Shown: in pieces, positions 25,806-35,282 of the stretch
How positions within the stretch are numbered: position 1 is the stretch's first letter
Layout: every line of letters starts with the position of its first letter
Source of the DNA: Ideonella benzenivorans
Lineage (GTDB): Bacteria > Pseudomonadota > Gammaproteobacteria > Burkholderiales > Burkholderiaceae_C
DNA length: 64,000 bases
Direction: 5' to 3'
Assembly: GCF_020387415.1 (NCBI RefSeq)
Contig: NZ_JAGWCB010000008.1
Location: forward strand, 1 to 64,000
Program-made: the position numbers and the translations under genes
Notes under the pieces: model-generated
The model's database searches: none
Seen by the model: the letters and a program-made list of their open reading frames with translations, nothing else
Told to the model about the DNA's origin: nothing

Positions 25806-26708
25806 ATGAGCCTGCCCGCCCGCTTCCGTCGTACCCGCCTGCTGATCGTCGGCTGTGGCGACGTTGGGCTGCGTGTGCTGCCCCGGGTGACGGGCCGCTG
25901 GACGGTCCGGGTGCTCACCTCCCAGCCCGAACGCCAAGCCGCCTTGCGGGCGGCCGGCGCGAGCCCCTTGCTGGGCAACCTGGACGACGCGGACAGTTTG
26001 CGGCGCCTGGCCCGGCTGGCGCCGCGGGTGCTGATGCTGGCGCCGCCACCGGCCCAGGGCAGCGCCGATCCCCGGATGACGGCCCTGGCGCGGGTGCTGC
26101 GGCGGCCCGGGCCTTCGGGGGCGGTGCGTCGCCTGGTCTACGCCAGCACGACCGGGGTGTACGGCGACGTGGGCGGGGCCTGGATCGACGAAAGCCAGCC
26201 CTGCGCACCGCGCACCGACCGGGCCCGGCGGCGGGTGGCGGCTGAACAGGCCGTCCGTTCGCTGGGGGCGGCGGCCGGCTGGTGCGCCAGCATCCTGCGC
26301 GTGCCCGGCATCTACGCGGGCGACCGCGAAGGCGGGCCGGCCGCGCGGGTGAGGCGCGGGGCGCCGGTTCTGGTGCCCGCCGAGGACGTCTACACCAACC
26401 ACATCCACGCCGACGACCTGGCCCGCACTGGCCTGGCCGCGCTGTTTCGGGGCGCGCCACAGCGGGTCTACCACGTCTGCGACGACAGCCAGCGCCGCAT
26501 GGGCGAGCACTTCGAGGCGGTGGCCGAGGCCTGTGGCCTGCCGCGGCCGCCGCGGATCACCCGGGCCCAGGCGGCCAAGCAGTTCTCGCCGGTGCAGCTG
26601 AGCTTTCTGAGCGAATCCCGGCGGCTGTCGAACGCCCGAATGAAAAAGGAGCTGCGTGTGCAGCTCCTTTACCCGGATGTGCTGGCGGCCCTGAAGGCCG
26701 GCCGCTGA
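25806..26708 (+). CDS. NAD(P)-binding epimerase-like SDR (YeeZ-type)
   Basis: The 300-residue Rossmann protein begins with IVGCGDVGLRVLP (about 14-26), has the strand-end LVYASTTGVYGD (about 113-124) and FxxxD-like elements. The usual YxxxK catalytic pair is not evident: the segment after the VYGD strand reads ARRRVAAEQ. It belongs to the extended-SDR group that includes E. coli YeeZ; no function is known. Its last 20 codons contain a strong hairpin (26645-26670) that can serve the opposite strand. TACACT lies about 30 bp upstream of the ATG. Confidence 0.75.
   Translation: MSLPARFRRTRLLIVGCGDVGLRVLPRVTGRWTVRVLTSQPERQAALRAAGASPLLGNLDDADSLRRLARLAPRVLMLAPPPAQGSADPRMTALARVLRRPGPSGAVRRLVYASTTGVYGDVGGAWIDESQPCAPRTDRARRRVAAEQAVRSLGAAAGWCASILRVPGIYAGDREGGPAARVRRGAPVLVPAEDVYTNHIHADDLARTGLAALFRGAPQRVYHVCDDSQRRMGEHFEAVAEACGLPRPPRITRAQAAKQFSPVQLSFLSESRRLSNARMKKELRVQLLYPDVLAALKAGR
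26645..26670 (-). terminator. Terminator of the rhomboid gene embedded in the neighbouring coding region
   Basis: AAAGGAGCTGC GTGT GCAGCTCCTTT is a perfect 11-bp stem with a 4-nt loop. On the minus strand it is followed by TTTTTC, so it should end the rhomboid transcript, whose stop is 45 bp away at 26715. It lies wholly inside the last codons of the convergent SDR gene, where it encodes the KELRVQLL region. Confidence 0.65.
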
Positions 26709-26714
26709 AGCGGC

Positions 26715-27320
26715 TTACCAGCGCCGACGGCGCGGGAAGGGCGCCTGGCCGCGCCAGTAGCGGATCATCAGCCAGCCGCCCAGCATGCCGCCCAGGTGGG
26801 CGAAGTGGGCCACGCCGGTGGCGCCGGTCACACCCAGGCCCAGTTCCAACAGGCCGAACACCAGCACGAAGGTCCGCGCCTTCATCGGGATGGGCGGGAA
26901 CAGCGGCATGATGGTCCGCTCGGGGAACAGCATGCCGTAGGCCAGCAGCAGCGCATACAGCGCGCCGGAGATGCCGACGGTGGGCACATACGAACCGAGC
27001 AATGCGGTGACGATCAACTGGCACAGCGCGGCCGACAGCACGCCCGCGGCCATGAACTGCAGGAAGCGCTTGCCGCCCCACAGGCGTTCCAGTTCGCTGC
27101 CGAACATCCACAGACCCAGCATGTTGAAGAACAGGTGGCCGATGCTGGCATGCAGGAAGGCGTAGGTCAGCACCTGCCAGGGCATGAAGTTGCCGGAGCC
27201 CAGCGGCCAGAGCGACAGCCAGCCCGTGACGGGCAGATAGGCATCCAGCAGGGCTTGGACGCAGAACATCGCCGTGCAGATCAGCATCAGCGCCTTGGTC
27301 ATCGGGGGCATGGGGGGCAT
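26715..27320 (-). CDS. Rhomboid-family intramembrane serine protease
   Basis: The 201-residue protein has about six membrane spans, the catalytic serine in GISGALYALL (S118) and the catalytic histidine in AHFAHLGGMLGG (H175). The amphipathic LWMFGSELERLWG (L1 loop) and HLFFNMLGL are also present. It cleaves membrane substrates within the bilayer; the target is unknown. ATG 27320 is taken; the internal MTKALML at about 27302 is an alternative start. Confidence 0.88.
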   Translation of the reverse strand: MPPMPPMTKALMLICTAMFCVQALLDAYLPVTGWLSLWPLGSGNFMPWQVLTYAFLHASIGHLFFNMLGLWMFGSELERLWGGKRFLQFMAAGVLSAALCQLIVTALLGSYVPTVGISGALYALLLAYGMLFPERTIMPLFPPIPMKARTFVLVFGLLELGLGVTGATGVAHFAHLGGMLGGWLMIRYWRGQAPFPRRRRW

Positions 27321-27370
27321 GAGCGCTCGCTACGGGTAAAGCGGAAGGAACGCCGCGCAATGCGAGGTCC

Positions 27371-27455
27371 TGGTGCCCGCGGCCAGACTCGAACTGGCAC
27401 GCCTTGCGGCGGCGGATTTTGAATCCGCTACGTCTACCGATTTCGTCACGCGGGC
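27371..27455 (-). tRNA. tRNA-Leu, anticodon CAA
   Basis: On the minus strand the sequence runs GCCCGCGTGACGAAATCGGT through an anticodon stem GCGGA/TCCGC with loop TTCAAAA (anticodon CAA, reading UUG), a long variable arm, and TTCGAGTCTGG. It ends CGCGGGC A CCA with an encoded CCA (27373-27371). The acceptor stem GCCCGCG/CGCGGGC is perfect. Class II tRNA features identify leucine. Confidence 0.95.
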
Positions 27456-27574
27456 AGGGAACGAACCTGGCGGCCAGGGCGGCCGGGGTACGTTGGGGGC
27501 GCATTATGGCATGGTGAAAAGCCGGGTCTTCGCACAGGCCGATAATGGCAGGCCTCTGCTGGAAACCGCTTCTC

Positions 27575-28480
27575 ATGCCGAACTACAAAACCCTGGAGGA
27601 TGCCATCGGCCACACGCCGCTGGTGCGTCTGCAACGCCTGCCTGGCCCGGAGATCGCCAGCCGCGGCAATGTGATTCTCGGCAAGCTGGAAGGGAACAAC
27701 CCGGCGGGCTCGGTCAAGGACCGGCCGGCCATCAACATGATCCGCCAGGCCGAGCTGCGGGGCGACGTGAAGCCGGGCGACACGCTGATCGAGGCCACCT
27801 CGGGCAACACCGGCATCGCGCTGGCGATGGCGGCGGCCATCAAGGGCTACCGCATGGTGTTGATCATGCCGGAGGACCTCTCGATCGAGCGGGCGCAGAC
27901 CATGAAGGCCTATGGGGCCGAGCTGATCCTGACGCCCAAGTCCGGCGGCATGGAACTGGCCCGTGACCTGGCCGAACAGATGCAACGCGATGGCAAGGGC
28001 CGGGTGCTGGACCAGTTCGCCAACCCGGACAACCCGGCCGCCCACTACGACAGCACCGGGCCGGAAGTCTGGACCGACACCGCCGGGCAGGTGACGCACT
28101 TTGTCAGCGCGATGGGCACCACCGGCACCATCACCGGGGTGGCGCGCTACCTGAAGGAACAGAACCCGGGCGTCAAGATCATCGGTGCGCAGCCGGCCGA
28201 GGGCTCGCGCATTCCCGGCATCCGCAAATGGCCGGAGGCCTACCTGCCCAAGATCTACGAGCCGGCACTGGTCGATGAACTGGTCTCCGTCAGCCAGGCC
28301 GATGCCGAGGACATGGCCCGGCGCATGGCGGCCGAGGAAGGCCTGTTCGCCGGCATCTCGGCGGCCGGGGCCTGCTGGGTGGCGTTGCAGATCGCCCGCA
28401 CGGTGGAGAACGCGACCATCGTGTTCGTGGTGTGCGACCGCGGCGACCGCTACCTGTCGACTGGGGTGTTCCCCGCCTGA
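27575..28480 (+). CDS. cysM: Cysteine synthase B (O-acetylserine sulfhydrylase)
   Basis: The 301-residue PLP enzyme has NNPAGSVKDRPA (Schiff-base lysine K48), the phosphate loop GTTGTITG (about 184-191) and the asparagine loop ATSGNTGIALAMAA (about 74-87). It makes cysteine from O-acetylserine and sulfide, or S-sulfocysteine from thiosulfate (CysM form). The short length and the KLEGNNPAGS start fit CysM over CysK. Transport of thiosulfate by the YeeE pair could supply its substrate. Confidence 0.9.
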   Translation: MPNYKTLEDAIGHTPLVRLQRLPGPEIASRGNVILGKLEGNNPAGSVKDRPAINMIRQAELRGDVKPGDTLIEATSGNTGIALAMAAAIKGYRMVLIMPEDLSIERAQTMKAYGAELILTPKSGGMELARDLAEQMQRDGKGRVLDQFANPDNPAAHYDSTGPEVWTDTAGQVTHFVSAMGTTGTITGVARYLKEQNPGVKIIGAQPAEGSRIPGIRKWPEAYLPKIYEPALVDELVSVSQADAEDMARRMAAEEGLFAGISAAGACWVALQIARTVENATIVFVVCDRGDRYLSTGVFPA

Positions 28481-28500
28481 GCCGCACCACGGAACATCCG

Positions 28501-29046
28501 ATGAGTGAAGCGCCTGAGTTCCGCTACTGCCCTGTCTGCGCCCACCCGCTGGCCTGGATCTGGGCGCAGGAGGATGGCGGGGCCAAGCAGCGCCTGCGCT
28601 GCACAGCCTGTGGCTTCACCCACTGGAACAACCCCACACCGGTGCTGGCCGCGGTGGTGGAGTGCACTGACCGCGGTGGGCAACTGCTGCTGGCCCGCAA
28701 CGCGGCCTGGTCCGGGCGGCTGTTCGCGCTGATCACCGGCTTCATGGAAGCGGGCGAAAGTGCAGAAGAGGGGATTGGCCGCGAGGTGCTGGAGGAGACC
28801 GGTCTGACGGTCGAGTCGACGGCCCTGATCGGGGTCTATGATTTCCAGCGGCTCAACCAGGTCATCATGGCCTACCACGTCCGGGCATACGGCGAGATCC
28901 GCCTGTCCCCCGAACTGGCGGAGTACCGGCTGTTCACACCCGAGCAGGTGCTGTGCTGGCCCCAGGGCACGGGGCCTGCGCTGGCCCACTGGCTGCGGCA
29001 GCGGGGCATCGAGCCCCGTTTCATGGAATGGCCACAGACGCGCTGA
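28501..29046 (+). CDS. Zinc-ribbon NUDIX hydrolase
   Basis: The 181-residue protein has an amino-terminal zinc ribbon (CPVCAHPL and CTACGFTHW, four Cys, about 10-45), then a NUDIX box around GFMEAGESAEEGIGREVLEE (about 80-99). The C-x-x-C plus NUDIX arrangement is like NudC NADH pyrophosphatases, but shorter. The substrate is unknown. It follows cysM by 20 bp on the same strand and may share its message. Confidence 0.85.
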   Translation: MSEAPEFRYCPVCAHPLAWIWAQEDGGAKQRLRCTACGFTHWNNPTPVLAAVVECTDRGGQLLLARNAAWSGRLFALITGFMEAGESAEEGIGREVLEETGLTVESTALIGVYDFQRLNQVIMAYHVRAYGEIRLSPELAEYRLFTPEQVLCWPQGTGPALAHWLRQRGIEPRFMEWPQTR

Positions 29047-29106
29047 AAGCCGCGACAGCGGGCGCGTTCTCCATAGAATCAAGACCTCGGCGTCTCAAGG
29101 ACCGGC

Positions 29107-29334
29107 ATGCAACCCGACAAGGAACTCGACACCAGCGGTCTCAGCTGCCCGCTGCCCATTCTGAAGGCCAAGAAGGCGCTGGCCGAACTGCGCAGTGGGC
29201 AGTTGCTGAAGGTGATTGCCACCGATCCCAGTTCAACGCGCGACTTCCAGGCCTTTGCCCGGCAGACCGGCCATGAACTGGTGGCGCAGGATGCCGAGGG
29301 CGAGAAGCTGGTGCACTGGCTGCGGCGGCGCTGA
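29107..29334 (+). CDS. tusA: TusA-family sulfur carrier
   Basis: The 75-residue protein has the invariant LSCPLPILKAKKAL motif, with the active cysteine at position 14, and a hydrophobic carboxy-terminal half. TusA relays persulfide sulfur for tRNA 2-thiouridine and other paths. TAGAAT lies about 27 bp upstream of the ATG, a normal leader. The gene lies between the NUDIX gene and galU, which converges on it. Confidence 0.9.
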   Translation: MQPDKELDTSGLSCPLPILKAKKALAELRSGQLLKVIATDPSSTRDFQAFARQTGHELVAQDAEGEKLVHWLRRR

Positions 29335-29367
29335 GCCTCCCGGCTCAGCGGGTCATGCCGACGGCGC

Positions 29368-30237
29368 TCAGAGGACGAGCGTCTTCAGGTACGCGCGGAA
29401 ACTTTCGCCCAGTTGCGGGTGTTCCAGCGCCAGTTCCACATTGGCCTGCAGAAAGCCTTCCTTGCTGCCGCAGTCGTAGCGCTGGCCGTCGTAACGGTAG
29501 GCGAAGACCTTCTCCCGGCGCAGCAGGTTGGCGATGCCATCGGTCAGCTGAATCTCGCCGCCCACGCCGCGCGGCAGGTTGGCGATCTCGTGGAACACGC
29601 CCGGCGTGAGGATGTAGCGCCCGGCCACGCCTAGGTTGGACGGGGCATCTTCGGGGGCCGGTTTCTCAACGATGTGGGTCAGGTCCATCAGCCGGTCGTT
29701 GACCTTGGTGCCGGCCACGATGCCGTAGCGCTTGGTGTGCTCGGGCGGCACTTCCTGCACCGCCAGGATGGAGGCGCGCCACTCGTTGAACTGCTCCACC
29801 ATCTGCTTGAGCACCGGGGGCTTGCCGACCATCAGGTCGTCGGCCAGCAGCACGGCAAAGGGTTCGTTGACCACCACGCACTGGGCGCACAGCACCGCAT
29901 GCCCCAGGCCCAGGGCCTTGGGCTGACGGATGTAGATGCATTCCATGTCGCTGGGCTTGATGGAGCGCACCACGTCCAGCAGTTCCTTTTTGCCCGAGGC
30001 CTCCAGCTCGTACTCCAGCTCGAAGGCGGTGTCGAAGTGGTCCGGAATCGCGCGCTTGTTGCGGCCATTCACGAAGATCATCTGGCGGATGCCGGCCGCG
30101 TAGGCCTCTTCGACCGCGTACTGGATCAGCGGCTTGTCGACCACCGGCAGCATTTCCTTGGGCATGGCCTTGGTGGCCGGCAGGAAGCGGGTGCCCAGGC
30201 CGGCGACCGGGAAGATGGCCTTGTTGATCTTCTGCAT
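29368..30237 (-). CDS. galU: UTP-glucose-1-phosphate uridylyltransferase
   Basis: The 289-residue nucleotidyltransferase begins [20 protein letters not shown] (about 6-25) and then [12 protein letters not shown], the GalU signature; the sugar-1-phosphate pocket [20 protein letters not shown] (about 188-207) is present. It makes UDP-glucose for exopolysaccharide, LPS and osmolyte synthesis. A hairpin at 30277-30311 separates it from valS upstream on the same strand. ATG 30237 is used. Confidence 0.95.
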   Translation of the reverse strand: MQKINKAIFPVAGLGTRFLPATKAMPKEMLPVVDKPLIQYAVEEAYAAGIRQMIFVNGRNKRAIPDHFDTAFELEYELEASGKKELLDVVRSIKPSDMECIYIRQPKALGLGHAVLCAQCVVVNEPFAVLLADDLMVGKPPVLKQMVEQFNEWRASILAVQEVPPEHTKRYGIVAGTKVNDRLMDLTHIVEKPAPEDAPSNLGVAGRYILTPGVFHEIANLPRGVGGEIQLTDGIANLLRREKVFAYRYDGQRYDCGSKEGFLQANVELALEHPQLGESFRAYLKTLVL

Positions 30238-30276
30238 GGATTCCTCTGTGTTGCTGTTCACCCGTAGGATGCCAAA

Positions 30277-30311
30277 GTTGTCGGCCGTCGGTGTGACCGA
30301 TGGCCGACAAC
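30277..30311 (-). terminator. Hairpin between valS and galU
   Basis: GTTGTCGGCC and GGCCGACAAC form a perfect 10-bp stem that continues inside (TCGGT/ACCGA) to a 3-nt loop. On the minus strand it falls just after the valS stop at 30319 and 40 bp before galU, and is followed only by TTTGG. It may terminate valS inefficiently or attenuate galU. Confidence 0.5.
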
Positions 30312-30318
30312 TGTTTCC

Positions 30319-33162
30319 TCAAGCGGTGGGAAGCTTGGCCAATTGGGCGCGCAGGCCCTCCAGCGTGCGGCCGAAATCGGCCAGGCGCTGACGCTCCTGG
30401 GCCACCACGGCTTCCGGCGCGCGGGCGACGAAGCTCTCGTTGCCCAGCTTGCCCTCGGCCTTGGCGACCTCGCCTTCCAGACGCTTGATCTCCTTGCTCA
30501 GGCGCTCGCGTTCGGCGGCGACGTCGATCTCCACCTTCAGCGCCAGGCGGGCCTCGCCCTGCACCAGCACCGGCGCCATCGCGCTGGCTTCGGCGAAGGC
30601 GGCCTCATCGGTCATCACCTGCACCTCGCTGAGCTTGGCCAGGGCCTTGAGCACCGGCGCGGCCTGGGTGATGAACTCGGTGTCGCCGAGGGTCAGCAGC
30701 GGCACGCGCTCGGCCGGGGACAGGCTCATCTCGCCGCGCAGCGTGCGGCAGGCGCCGACGAAGTCCTTGAGCTTGGCCATCCAGGCGTCGGAGGCAGCGT
30801 CCACCTTCTCCAGCTGAGCGACCGGGTAGGCCGCGGTGGCCACGGTGCCGGTGTCGCCCGCCGCCTTGCGGCCGGCCACGGGCGCCACGGTGTCCCACAG
30901 CTCGGCGGTGATGAAGGGGGCCACCGGGTGCAGCAGGCGCAGCACGGTTTCCAGCACGCGGATCAGCGTGCGGCGGGTGGCGCGCTGCTGTTCGGGCGTG
31001 CCGGTCTGGATTTGCACCTTGGCGATTTCCAGGTACCAGTCGCAGTACTCGTCCCAGACGAACTGGTAGATCGCGTTGGCCACGTTGTCCAGGCGGTACT
31101 CGGCAAAGCCCTTGGCGACCTCGGCCTCCACCCGCTGCAGGGTGCTGACGATCCAACGGTCGGCCGGGCTGAAGTCCAGGTAGCCGCCCGGGGCGCAGCT
31201 GCCCGCGGGGTGTTCGCCCAGGCCGCAGTCCTGGCCTTCGCAGTTCATCAGCACGAAGCGGGTGGCGTTCCACAGCTTGTTGCAGAAGTTGCGGTAGCCC
31301 TCGCAGCGCTTGCTGTCGAAGTTGACGCTGCGGCCCAGCGTGGCCATGGCCGCGAAGGTGAAGCGCAGCGCGTCGGCGCCGTAGGCGGGGATGCCGTTGG
31401 GGAACTCCTTCTCGGTGGCCTTGCGCACCTTGGGCGCAGTCTCGGGCTTGCGCAGGCCCAGCACGCGCTTGTCCAGCAGCGGGGCCAGCTCGATGCCATC
31501 GATCAGGTCCACCGGGTCCAGCACATTGCCCTCGGACTTGGACATCTTCTTGCCCTGGGCGTCCAGTACCAGGCCGTGGATGTACACGTGCTTGAAGGGC
31601 ACCTTGCCGGTGAAGTGCTTGGTCATCATGATCATCCGGGCGACCCAGAAGAAGATGATGTCGTAGCCGGTCACCAGCACGGAGGAGGGCAGGAAGAGGT
31701 CCTGCTCCAGCGTCTGCTCGGGCCAGCCCAGGGTGGAGAAGGGCACCAGCGCCGAGGAGTACCAGGTGTCCAGCACGTCCTCGTCGCGGGTCAGCGCGCC
31801 GGTGTAGCCGGCGGCACTGGCCTTGGTGCGGGCCTCGTCCTCGCTGCGGGCGACGAACAGCTCGCCGTTCGTGCCATACCAGGCCGGGATCTGGTGGCCC
31901 CACCAGAGCTGGCGTGAGATGCACCAGTCCTGGATGTTCTTCATCCACTGGTTGTAGGTGTTGACCCAGTTCTCCGGCACGAAGTTGACCTCGCCCGAGG
32001 CCACGGCCTCGATGGCCTCGTCGGCGATCGACTTGCCGGCAGCGCCAGGCTTGGTCATTGCCACGAACCACTGGTCGGTCAGCATGGGCTCGATGACCTG
32101 GCCGGTGCGGGCGCAGCGCGGCACCATCAGCTTGTGCTTCTTGATCTCGACCAGCAGGCCCTCGGCCTCCAACTGGGCGACGATCTGCTTGCGGGCCGCG
32201 AAGCGGTCCAGTCCGACGTAGGCGGCCGGGATCTCGGCCACTTCGGCGTTGCTGACCTTGGCTTCCAGGTCGAAGATGGTCAGCATGGCCAGGCCATGGC
32301 GCAGGCCCACCTGGTAGTCGTTCTGGTCATGCGCGGGCGTGACCTTCACCACGCCGGTGCCGAAGGCCTTGTCCACGTAGTCGTCGGCGATCACCGGCAC
32401 CAGGCGGCCGGTGATGGGCAGGCGCACCTGCTTTCCGATCAAATGGGCGTAGCGCTCATCCTCCGGGTGCACCATCACGGCGGTGTCGCCCAGCATGGTC
32501 TCTGGCCGGGTGGTGGCCACCACCAGGGATTCGGTGGAGCCTTCGATGGGGTAGCGGATGTGCCAGAGGCTGCCGTCCTCCTCTTCGCTCTCGACCTCCA
32601 GGTCGGAGACGGCGGACTTCAGGATCGGGTCCCAGCTCACCAGGCGCTTGCCGCGGTAGATCAGGCCTTCCTCGTAGAGTCGCACGAAGGTCTCGGTCAC
32701 CACCTTGGACAGCTTGTCGTCCATGGTGAAGTACTCGTGCGACCAACTCACCGAGTCGCCCATGCGGCGCATCTGCTGGGTGATGGTGGAGCCGGACTTC
32801 TGCTTCCATTCCCAGACCCGGGCGACGAAGTTCTTGCGGCCCAGGTCGTGGCGGCTGATCTTCTGTTCCTGCAGTTGGCGCTCCACCACGATCTGGGTGG
32901 CGATGCCGGCGTGGTCGGTGCCGGGCACCCACAGGGTGTTGAAGCCGCGCATGCGGTGGTAGCGCGTCAACGAGTCCATGATGGTCTGGTTGAACGCGTG
33001 GCCCATGTGCAGCGTGCCCGTCACATTGGGCGGCGGCAGCTGGATGCAGAAGGAAGGCTTGGCCGGGTCCAGCGTCGGTTCGTAGACGCCGGACTGCTCC
33101 CACAGAGGGGCCCAGCGGGCTTCGATGTCCTTGGGCTCGAAGGATTTGGCGAGTTCGGTCAT
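30319..33162 (-). CDS. valS: Valyl-tRNA synthetase
   Basis: The 947-residue class-I synthetase has the HIGH motif as HMGH in [12 protein letters not shown] (about 47-58), KMSKS as [10 protein letters not shown] (about 540), a CP1 editing domain, and a carboxy-terminal coiled coil (about 880-945). It attaches valine to tRNA-Val. Full-length and intact. GATAAT lies 8 nt before the ATG at 33162. Confidence 0.97.
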   Translation of the reverse strand: MTELAKSFEPKDIEARWAPLWEQSGVYEPTLDPAKPSFCIQLPPPNVTGTLHMGHAFNQTIMDSLTRYHRMRGFNTLWVPGTDHAGIATQIVVERQLQEQKISRHDLGRKNFVARVWEWKQKSGSTITQQMRRMGDSVSWSHEYFTMDDKLSKVVTETFVRLYEEGLIYRGKRLVSWDPILKSAVSDLEVESEEEDGSLWHIRYPIEGSTESLVVATTRPETMLGDTAVMVHPEDERYAHLIGKQVRLPITGRLVPVIADDYVDKAFGTGVVKVTPAHDQNDYQVGLRHGLAMLTIFDLEAKVSNAEVAEIPAAYVGLDRFAARKQIVAQLEAEGLLVEIKKHKLMVPRCARTGQVIEPMLTDQWFVAMTKPGAAGKSIADEAIEAVASGEVNFVPENWVNTYNQWMKNIQDWCISRQLWWGHQIPAWYGTNGELFVARSEDEARTKASAAGYTGALTRDEDVLDTWYSSALVPFSTLGWPEQTLEQDLFLPSSVLVTGYDIIFFWVARMIMMTKHFTGKVPFKHVYIHGLVLDAQGKKMSKSEGNVLDPVDLIDGIELAPLLDKRVLGLRKPETAPKVRKATEKEFPNGIPAYGADALRFTFAAMATLGRSVNFDSKRCEGYRNFCNKLWNATRFVLMNCEGQDCGLGEHPAGSCAPGGYLDFSPADRWIVSTLQRVEAEVAKGFAEYRLDNVANAIYQFVWDEYCDWYLEIAKVQIQTGTPEQQRATRRTLIRVLETVLRLLHPVAPFITAELWDTVAPVAGRKAAGDTGTVATAAYPVAQLEKVDAASDAWMAKLKDFVGACRTLRGEMSLSPAERVPLLTLGDTEFITQAAPVLKALAKLSEVQVMTDEAAFAEASAMAPVLVQGEARLALKVEIDVAAERERLSKEIKRLEGEVAKAEGKLGNESFVARAPEAVVAQERQRLADFGRTLEGLRAQLAKLPTA

Positions 33163-33203
33163 GATGACCGATTATCTCCTGCGGGTTTGCAGAGAGCCCA
33201 GGG

Positions 33204-34484
33204 TCACTGGCAGCTGGCCGCCGCATTGGGTGAGAACGTCACCGCACCCGCGTACTGCGGTGGGGTCGGCCCACCCTTCACGGGCTCGTAGCCCTGGTAC
33301 TGCTGCAGCAGCGGCACCCGTGTCGCCGAGCCGAGCAGCGCCGGCATCTCCAGGCGCGCGTCCTTGTAGTAGGCGGTGGGGTCGAGGTTGTTGTGGTACG
33401 CCAGCAGCTGGCACGGGAAGCCTGATCTGGATGTTGCGCTGGTCGTGCCCTTCAAGACGCGCATCTGCATGCCTGCGTTGTGGGCGATCAGCAGCTGATG
33501 GTCGCCCAGCCACGAGACCTGGGCATAGGTGGGCAGGGCATTGGGCGAGCTGTCGGCCGAGACCAGGGTCACGGGGGCCGTGAGCCATTGGCTGGTCGCC
33601 GCGTCCCGGCGGTTGTAGTAGAGGTTGCCGGCGTCGGTGAAGGTGACGAAGACGTTGCCGCTGGCATCCGTGACCGCACTGAAGTGGCTGGACATGGGGT
33701 CCTTGTCCTGCGTGCCCGCGAGGAACAAGCCCGCGCTGTTCCACGGTAGATCGGCGCCGCCCTTGAGCTTGCGCTGAGCCCAGAAGATGTCAGGGCCCAC
33801 GGTGTAGACCAGGCCGATCCCGTTGGGAATGGTCACCAATCGGGCGCTGTGCTTGGCGAACTGAGGGTCGGTTGGCGGATAGGCGCTGATGTCGCCAATG
33901 CTCGGTCCGGCGGCCCAATTCGCCTTGCCCGCGGCACGGCGGTACACCACGATGCCGGCGGTGGTGGTGCGGGTGTCCTCGGCGACGTAGGCGACCCAGG
34001 TGTTGCCGTTGGCGTCCACCGTGAAGCTGGGGTTCACAGCACGGATGTCGGCGTTGGCACGGGGCAGCGTGCTGACCGCGAACGAGCTCCAGCTCTGGCT
34101 GGCCGGGTCGTAGGTGGCGGTCGCGTAGCGGATGTAGCCCTGGCTGTCCTGGAAGACGGTGGTCAGCGTGTTGCCATTCAAGGCGCTGTCGGAGACGGCG
34201 TACTGGTCCGTGTAGCCCAGGTGGCCCTGCTGGGTCCAGGTCACGCCATCACTGGACGACATCAGGTACAGCGTCCCCTTCTTGCCACCTTGGCTACCCA
34301 GGTTGGCCAGCAGGTGGTAGCGTCCATCGGGTGTGACCACCATGTGCCGCTGGTGGCGGTAGGAGTAGAGGTAGGCTGTGTCGCTGACCAGGTTGGTGCT
34401 CTGTTCTTCCAGGGCCGCGTGGGCGGGTTCGGTCAGTGCGGTCACCAGGGTGACCGCGGTCAAGAAGGCGTGGACATACTTCAT
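33204..34484 (-). CDS. Secreted protein with sialidase/BNR-like beta-propeller repeats
   Basis: This protein of 426 residues has a signal peptide (FLTAVTLVTALTEPAHA, cleavage after AHA, about 23). The mature part has repeated beta-strand blocks with S-x-D-G-x-T-W (SSSDGVTW), NPSFTVDANGNTWVAYV and SAVTDASGNVFVTFTDAG, the aspartate-box-like pattern of six-bladed propellers. The arginine triad of true sialidases is not recognisable, so it is probably a binding or hydrolytic propeller of unknown substrate. ATG 34484 is used because the signal sequence starts there. Confidence 0.65.
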   Translation of the reverse strand: MKYVHAFLTAVTLVTALTEPAHAALEEQSTNLVSDTAYLYSYRHQRHMVVTPDGRYHLLANLGSQGGKKGTLYLMSSSDGVTWTQQGHLGYTDQYAVSDSALNGNTLTTVFQDSQGYIRYATATYDPASQSWSSFAVSTLPRANADIRAVNPSFTVDANGNTWVAYVAEDTRTTTAGIVVYRRAAGKANWAAGPSIGDISAYPPTDPQFAKHSARLVTIPNGIGLVYTVGPDIFWAQRKLKGGADLPWNSAGLFLAGTQDKDPMSSHFSAVTDASGNVFVTFTDAGNLYYNRRDAATSQWLTAPVTLVSADSSPNALPTYAQVSWLGDHQLLIAHNAGMQMRVLKGTTSATSRSGFPCQLLAYHNNLDPTAYYKDARLEMPALLGSATRVPLLQQYQGYEPVKGGPTPPQYAGAVTFSPNAAASCQ

Positions 34485-34580
34485 TTGACCGATATTGCCC
34501 ACAGACGCGCCTGTTGGCCACTTTCGATTAGGGATACCGAGGCCGCCTGCCGCGGGGCGCCCCTAGAACATCAGCTGCCC

Positions 34581-35282
34581 TCATTCGGGCAGGGCCCGCC
34601 AGCCGCCTGCGGGCGCGGCTTCGAACAGGGGAATGTGCCCGATGGCATGCACCTTGTCGGGCCAGCCGTCGCCGAGGACGGCCAGGGCCTCGCGCCAGGC
34701 CTGGCCTTCGGTCAGCGCGACGACCAGGCCGGCCACGTGGGCGCCCGCCTTGTGCAGCAGGCGGATGGCTGCCAGGGCGCTGGCGCCGGTGTTGATCACG
34801 TCGTCCACCAGCACCACGGTTTGCCCTGCCACCCGGTCGAGCAGGGCGGGGTCCAGGTACAGGCGTTTGCTCTGGTCCGGGCTGGTGGAGGAGACCACCG
34901 GCTCACTCAGGGCCTCGTCGTACCAGAACTTGCGCGACAGCCCCATGGCTGCGTAGTGCGGCAGGCCCAGGTCACGGGCCACGCGGCGGGCGTAGTCCAG
35001 GCCCATGGTGGGTACGGCGGCCACCATCTGCGGCGCCAGGGCCTGGGCCTGGGTCGTCATCAGGCCGGCCAGCACGTCCTCGATGGGGAACGGCGTCTGG
35101 TTGGACATCAGCAGCGCGATGGCCTGCTGGCCACCCGGCAGGGCGCGCAAGGGCAGTTTCAGCACACTGCCATCGGTCAGGCGCACGGGGTAGTGGGTGG
35201 TGAAGGCCGTCGGGGTGGCTGCGGGAATGGAAACCGTCGCAGGGTGCCAGTGCACCTCGTACGGAGGAAGCGTTGTGGTCAT
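34581..35282 (-). CDS. Phosphoribosyltransferase (PRT fold), purine type
   Basis: The 233-residue type I PRT has the PRPP-binding motif VVLVDDVINTGASALAAIR (about 152-170) and AAVPTMGLDYARRVARDLGL (about 88). It couples a base to PRPP. Its start overlaps the stop of the next PRT by 4 bp, and both lie downstream of a BMP-type nucleoside-binding protein, pointing to purine or pyrimidine salvage. The specific base is unknown. Confidence 0.8.
   Translation of the reverse strand: MTTTLPPYEVHWHPATVSIPAATPTAFTTHYPVRLTDGSVLKLPLRALPGGQQAIALLMSNQTPFPIEDVLAGLMTTQAQALAPQMVAAVPTMGLDYARRVARDLGLPHYAAMGLSRKFWYDEALSEPVVSSTSPDQSKRLYLDPALLDRVAGQTVVLVDDVINTGASALAAIRLLHKAGAHVAGLVVALTEGQAWREALAVLGDGWPDKVHAIGHIPLFEAAPAGGWRALPE

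Noticed and set aside
30343-31917. Long plus-strand frames opposite valS
   Set aside because: They are Gly/His/Ala-rich shadows of the valS coding sequence, with no motifs.
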